Source: Gemmatimonadota bacterium
Lineage (GTDB): Bacteria > Gemmatimonadota > Gemmatimonadetes > Longimicrobiales > Gaopeijiaceae
Length of the DNA: 16,484 nt
Direction: 5' to 3'
Assembly (NCBI GenBank): GCA_024638395.1
Contig: JAHEKK010000016.1
Coordinates: forward strand, 1-16,484
This document shows positions 15,188 through 16,484 of the stretch, piece by piece. Each line of letters begins with the position of its first letter. Within the stretch, counting starts at the first letter, position 1. Made by a program: the position numbers and the translations under genes. The notes below the pieces were generated by a model. That model made no database searches and had not been told where the DNA came from. It saw only the letters and a program-made list of their open reading frames with translations.

Positions 15188-15209
15188 CGCTCCGGATTAC
15201 GCCGGAGCG
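15188..15209 (-). promoter_or_regulatory. 8-bp inverted repeat just upstream of the regulator's ribosome binding site
   Basis: CGCTCCGG (15188-15195) and CCGGAGCG (15202-15209) flank 6 nt. The repeat ends 12 nt before the start codon and abuts the AGAGGA site, so it could fold in the mRNA to limit translation, or act as an operator. Confidence 0.45.
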
Positions 15210-15273
15210 TAGCCGTGGTGGATGGTGCCAAATCCCTTTGGGGGCCGGCTCTCAGGCCTGGCCGTGGCGGACA

Positions 15274-15286
15274 TGCCACTGTGGCA
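15274..15286. promoter_or_regulatory. Palindrome TGCCAC-T-GTGGCA, candidate operator
   Basis: This is a perfect 13-nt dyad, about 98 nt upstream of the regulator start. The dyad form and its position suit an activator or autoregulatory binding site. Related half sites (GGTGCC) occur nearby at 15223-15230 and 15308-15315. Confidence 0.4.
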
Positions 15287-15537
15287 CCCGCGCTACGAAT
15301 GGGAGTATCGGCACCTTTGCCAAAACATCGACCAGGAGGCGGGCCATCGGCGGTGCGGCCCTGCTGCGGGGGAAGACGGGCCGTTGCTATGCGGGGTGAC
15401 GGGGCGAGGGCGGACGCGATGGTGACCCCCCACGGACGGGGTATCGAGCCGCGACGCACGACAGGACCCGCCTACGTGGCCTACCTGGATCCGTCCCCTC
15501 GTCCCTACCGGCGGCTCACGAACTCCGGAAGAATCAG

Positions 15538-16464
15538 CTAGTTCCGGAAAGCCTGGATCGACGGGCCACCCTCGCCGGCCTGGGCGCGGCGGAGGGCCAG
15601 CGTAGCTCTGGTCAGGATGTCGACGGGCATGACGGTCTCGGCATCCTGTTCGGCGACGGCGTAGTATCCCGCCCGTAGGGCCTGGCCAGCGAAGAGTCGA
15701 CCCACCGGTTCCGAGGCAGCCAAACGGGAAAGGAGCCGCTGGGCGAAGTCATCGGCGGACTCGGGCGTCGTGCCTGGTGCGATTACGACGAACTCGGTCT
15801 CGCCGAGGCGACCCACCGTATCGGAAATCCGTGTGACCGACGCCAGGGCCGTCGCCATTTCGTTTCCGATCCGCTCGGGCTCACTCACCACGCCGGCCTG
15901 ATCTCCAGCCGTCAAGTCCGGGGCCACCACCAGGCATGCGAGGGACCGACGGTTGCGGGCAGCATCGGCCGTCAGCTCGCTCACACGCTTCATGAGTCCC
16001 TGCACGTTGTAGAAGCCCGACCGGTCGTCGACCAGGCTCTCCTCGCGGGCCTCGTCCGCCCTCAGCTTCATCATGACGAAGGCCTGGAGCTTCAGGGTCA
16101 ACTCCTCCTGATCGAAGGGCGCCCGGACGATCTCCCAGGCCCCGGCCCGAAGGGCCTCGATCCTCTGTTCCCGGTTAAGGGCGTCCATGGTCAGGAGAAC
16201 CACGGGGGTGGTCTTGAGGGCGGCGGAGCGAGCCCGGATGGATTGGATCAAAGCGGTGCCGGCCATGTCCGGGAGTTCACTATCCACGAGAATCAGATCA
16301 GGACTGACTCGCTTGAGGAGCTCCTGGGCCTCTTCCCCATTCCTGGCTTTGACGACGGCGTAACCTGCGGGACTGAGTATGCTCTCGAGGGACCGGACCG
16401 TCCACTCCTGGTCGATCGTCACCAGGACCAGAGGCGTCCGAGGGAACTCCGCCTGATCGGGCAT
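15538..16464 (-). CDS. Degenerate receiver fused to degenerate GGDEF domain
   Basis: This 308-residue protein has an N-terminal receiver (about 10-130) with Asp61 (LILVDSELPDM) and Thr92 kept. The usual acidic pair is reduced to one Asp (VTIDQE), and the conserved Lys before Pro is replaced by Ala (VRAPF, 113-117). The C-terminal part (about 143-300) follows the GGDEF plan: DDRSGFYN (146-153) stands in for DxLTGLxN, then RISD (212-215), then GRLGETEF (218-225). GETEF replaces GGDEF, so cyclase activity is unlikely. RISD lies five residues before it, the position of the allosteric RxxD I-site. It may bind c-di-GMP or only mediate protein contacts. GGAG lies 4 nt before the ATG. It is transcribed towards the NtrC-type regulator gene, 361 nt away. 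Confidence 0.85.
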   Translation of the reverse strand: MPDQAEFPRTPLVLVTIDQEWTVRSLESILSPAGYAVVKARNGEEAQELLKRVSPDLILVDSELPDMAGTALIQSIRARSAALKTTPVVLLTMDALNREQRIEALRAGAWEIVRAPFDQEELTLKLQAFVMMKLRADEAREESLVDDRSGFYNVQGLMKRVSELTADAARNRRSLACLVVAPDLTAGDQAGVVSEPERIGNEMATALASVTRISDTVGRLGETEFVVIAPGTTPESADDFAQRLLSRLAASEPVGRLFAGQALRAGYYAVAEQDAETVMPVDILTRATLALRRAQAGEGGPSIQAFRN

Positions 16465-16484
16465 AGCGCTCCGGCGCTCGGTGG

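Larger units (their letters stand above)
15177..15537. other. Gene-free region upstream of the NtrC-type regulator
   Basis: These 361 nt carry two perfect inverted repeats, listed separately, and no coding frame I can support. I compared it with the c-di-GMP riboswitch pattern because of the neighbouring GGDEF-like gene and saw no match. The promoter of the regulator gene is presumably here. A region with several GGCAC/GTGCC half sites lies at 15222-15320. Confidence 0.5.

Noticed and set aside
15177..15537. Possible c-di-GMP riboswitch
   Set aside because: The conserved core elements of the class I aptamer are not visible on either strand.
1..16484. CRISPR arrays, insertion sequences, tRNA or rRNA genes
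   Set aside because: I saw no regularly spaced repeats, transposase motifs or cloverleaf-like sequences on either strand.

Overview
This is a GC-rich window in which every gene I can support lies on the minus strand, so transcription runs from right to left. It looks like a chromosomal polysaccharide (O-antigen, capsule or S-layer glycan) locus from a Gram-negative bacterium with a high-GC genome. The evidence is a two-gene Wzm/Wzt ABC glycan exporter, a polyprenyl-phosphate sugar transferase, three glycosyltransferases and nucleotide-sugar enzymes. I cannot fix the phylum from sequence alone. Gemmatimonadota or a similar environmental high-GC lineage is only a guess.

Layout in transcription order. 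(1) Regulatory block, 16464-12511: a receiver protein with a degenerate GGDEF domain, an NtrC-type sigma-54 activator with an intact receiver, AAA+ and HTH, and a soluble histidine kinase. (2) Initiation and precursors, 12160-10115: a small polyprenyl-phosphate hexose-1-phosphate transferase and a GDP-mannose 3,5-epimerase that matches the plant vitamin C enzyme at all four catalytic positions. Two tandem stem-loops follow. (3) Export, 9826-7562: Wzm permease and Wzt ATPase with a C-terminal glycan-recognition type extension. (4) Decoration, 7483-2945: glucose-1-phosphate cytidylyltransferase (RfbF), a NodU-type O-carbamoyltransferase, a small membrane protein that looks like SxtJ fused to a DUF5989-like tail, and a membrane-anchored SGNH hydrolase or acyltransferase. 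(5) Assembly, 2941 to the left edge: GT4, GT2 and a GT4 cut by the window edge, all tightly packed or overlapping.

How it fits together (inference). The PGT loads the first sugar phosphate on the lipid carrier. The glycosyltransferases extend the chain using sugars that include the product of the GDP-mannose epimerase and a CDP-glucose-derived sugar. The carbamoyltransferase/SxtJ-DUF5989/SGNH module decorates the glycan, and Wzm/Wzt exports it. The two-component block next door probably sets expression.

The most unusual items are the carbamoyltransferase/SxtJ-DUF5989/SGNH module with its apparent gene fusion, the plant-like GDP-mannose epimerase, and the degenerate receiver-GGDEF protein. 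Intergenic stretches of 288-366 nt at 9827-10114, 11111-11476, 12161-12510 and 15177-15537 hold inverted repeats but no RNA gene that I recognise.
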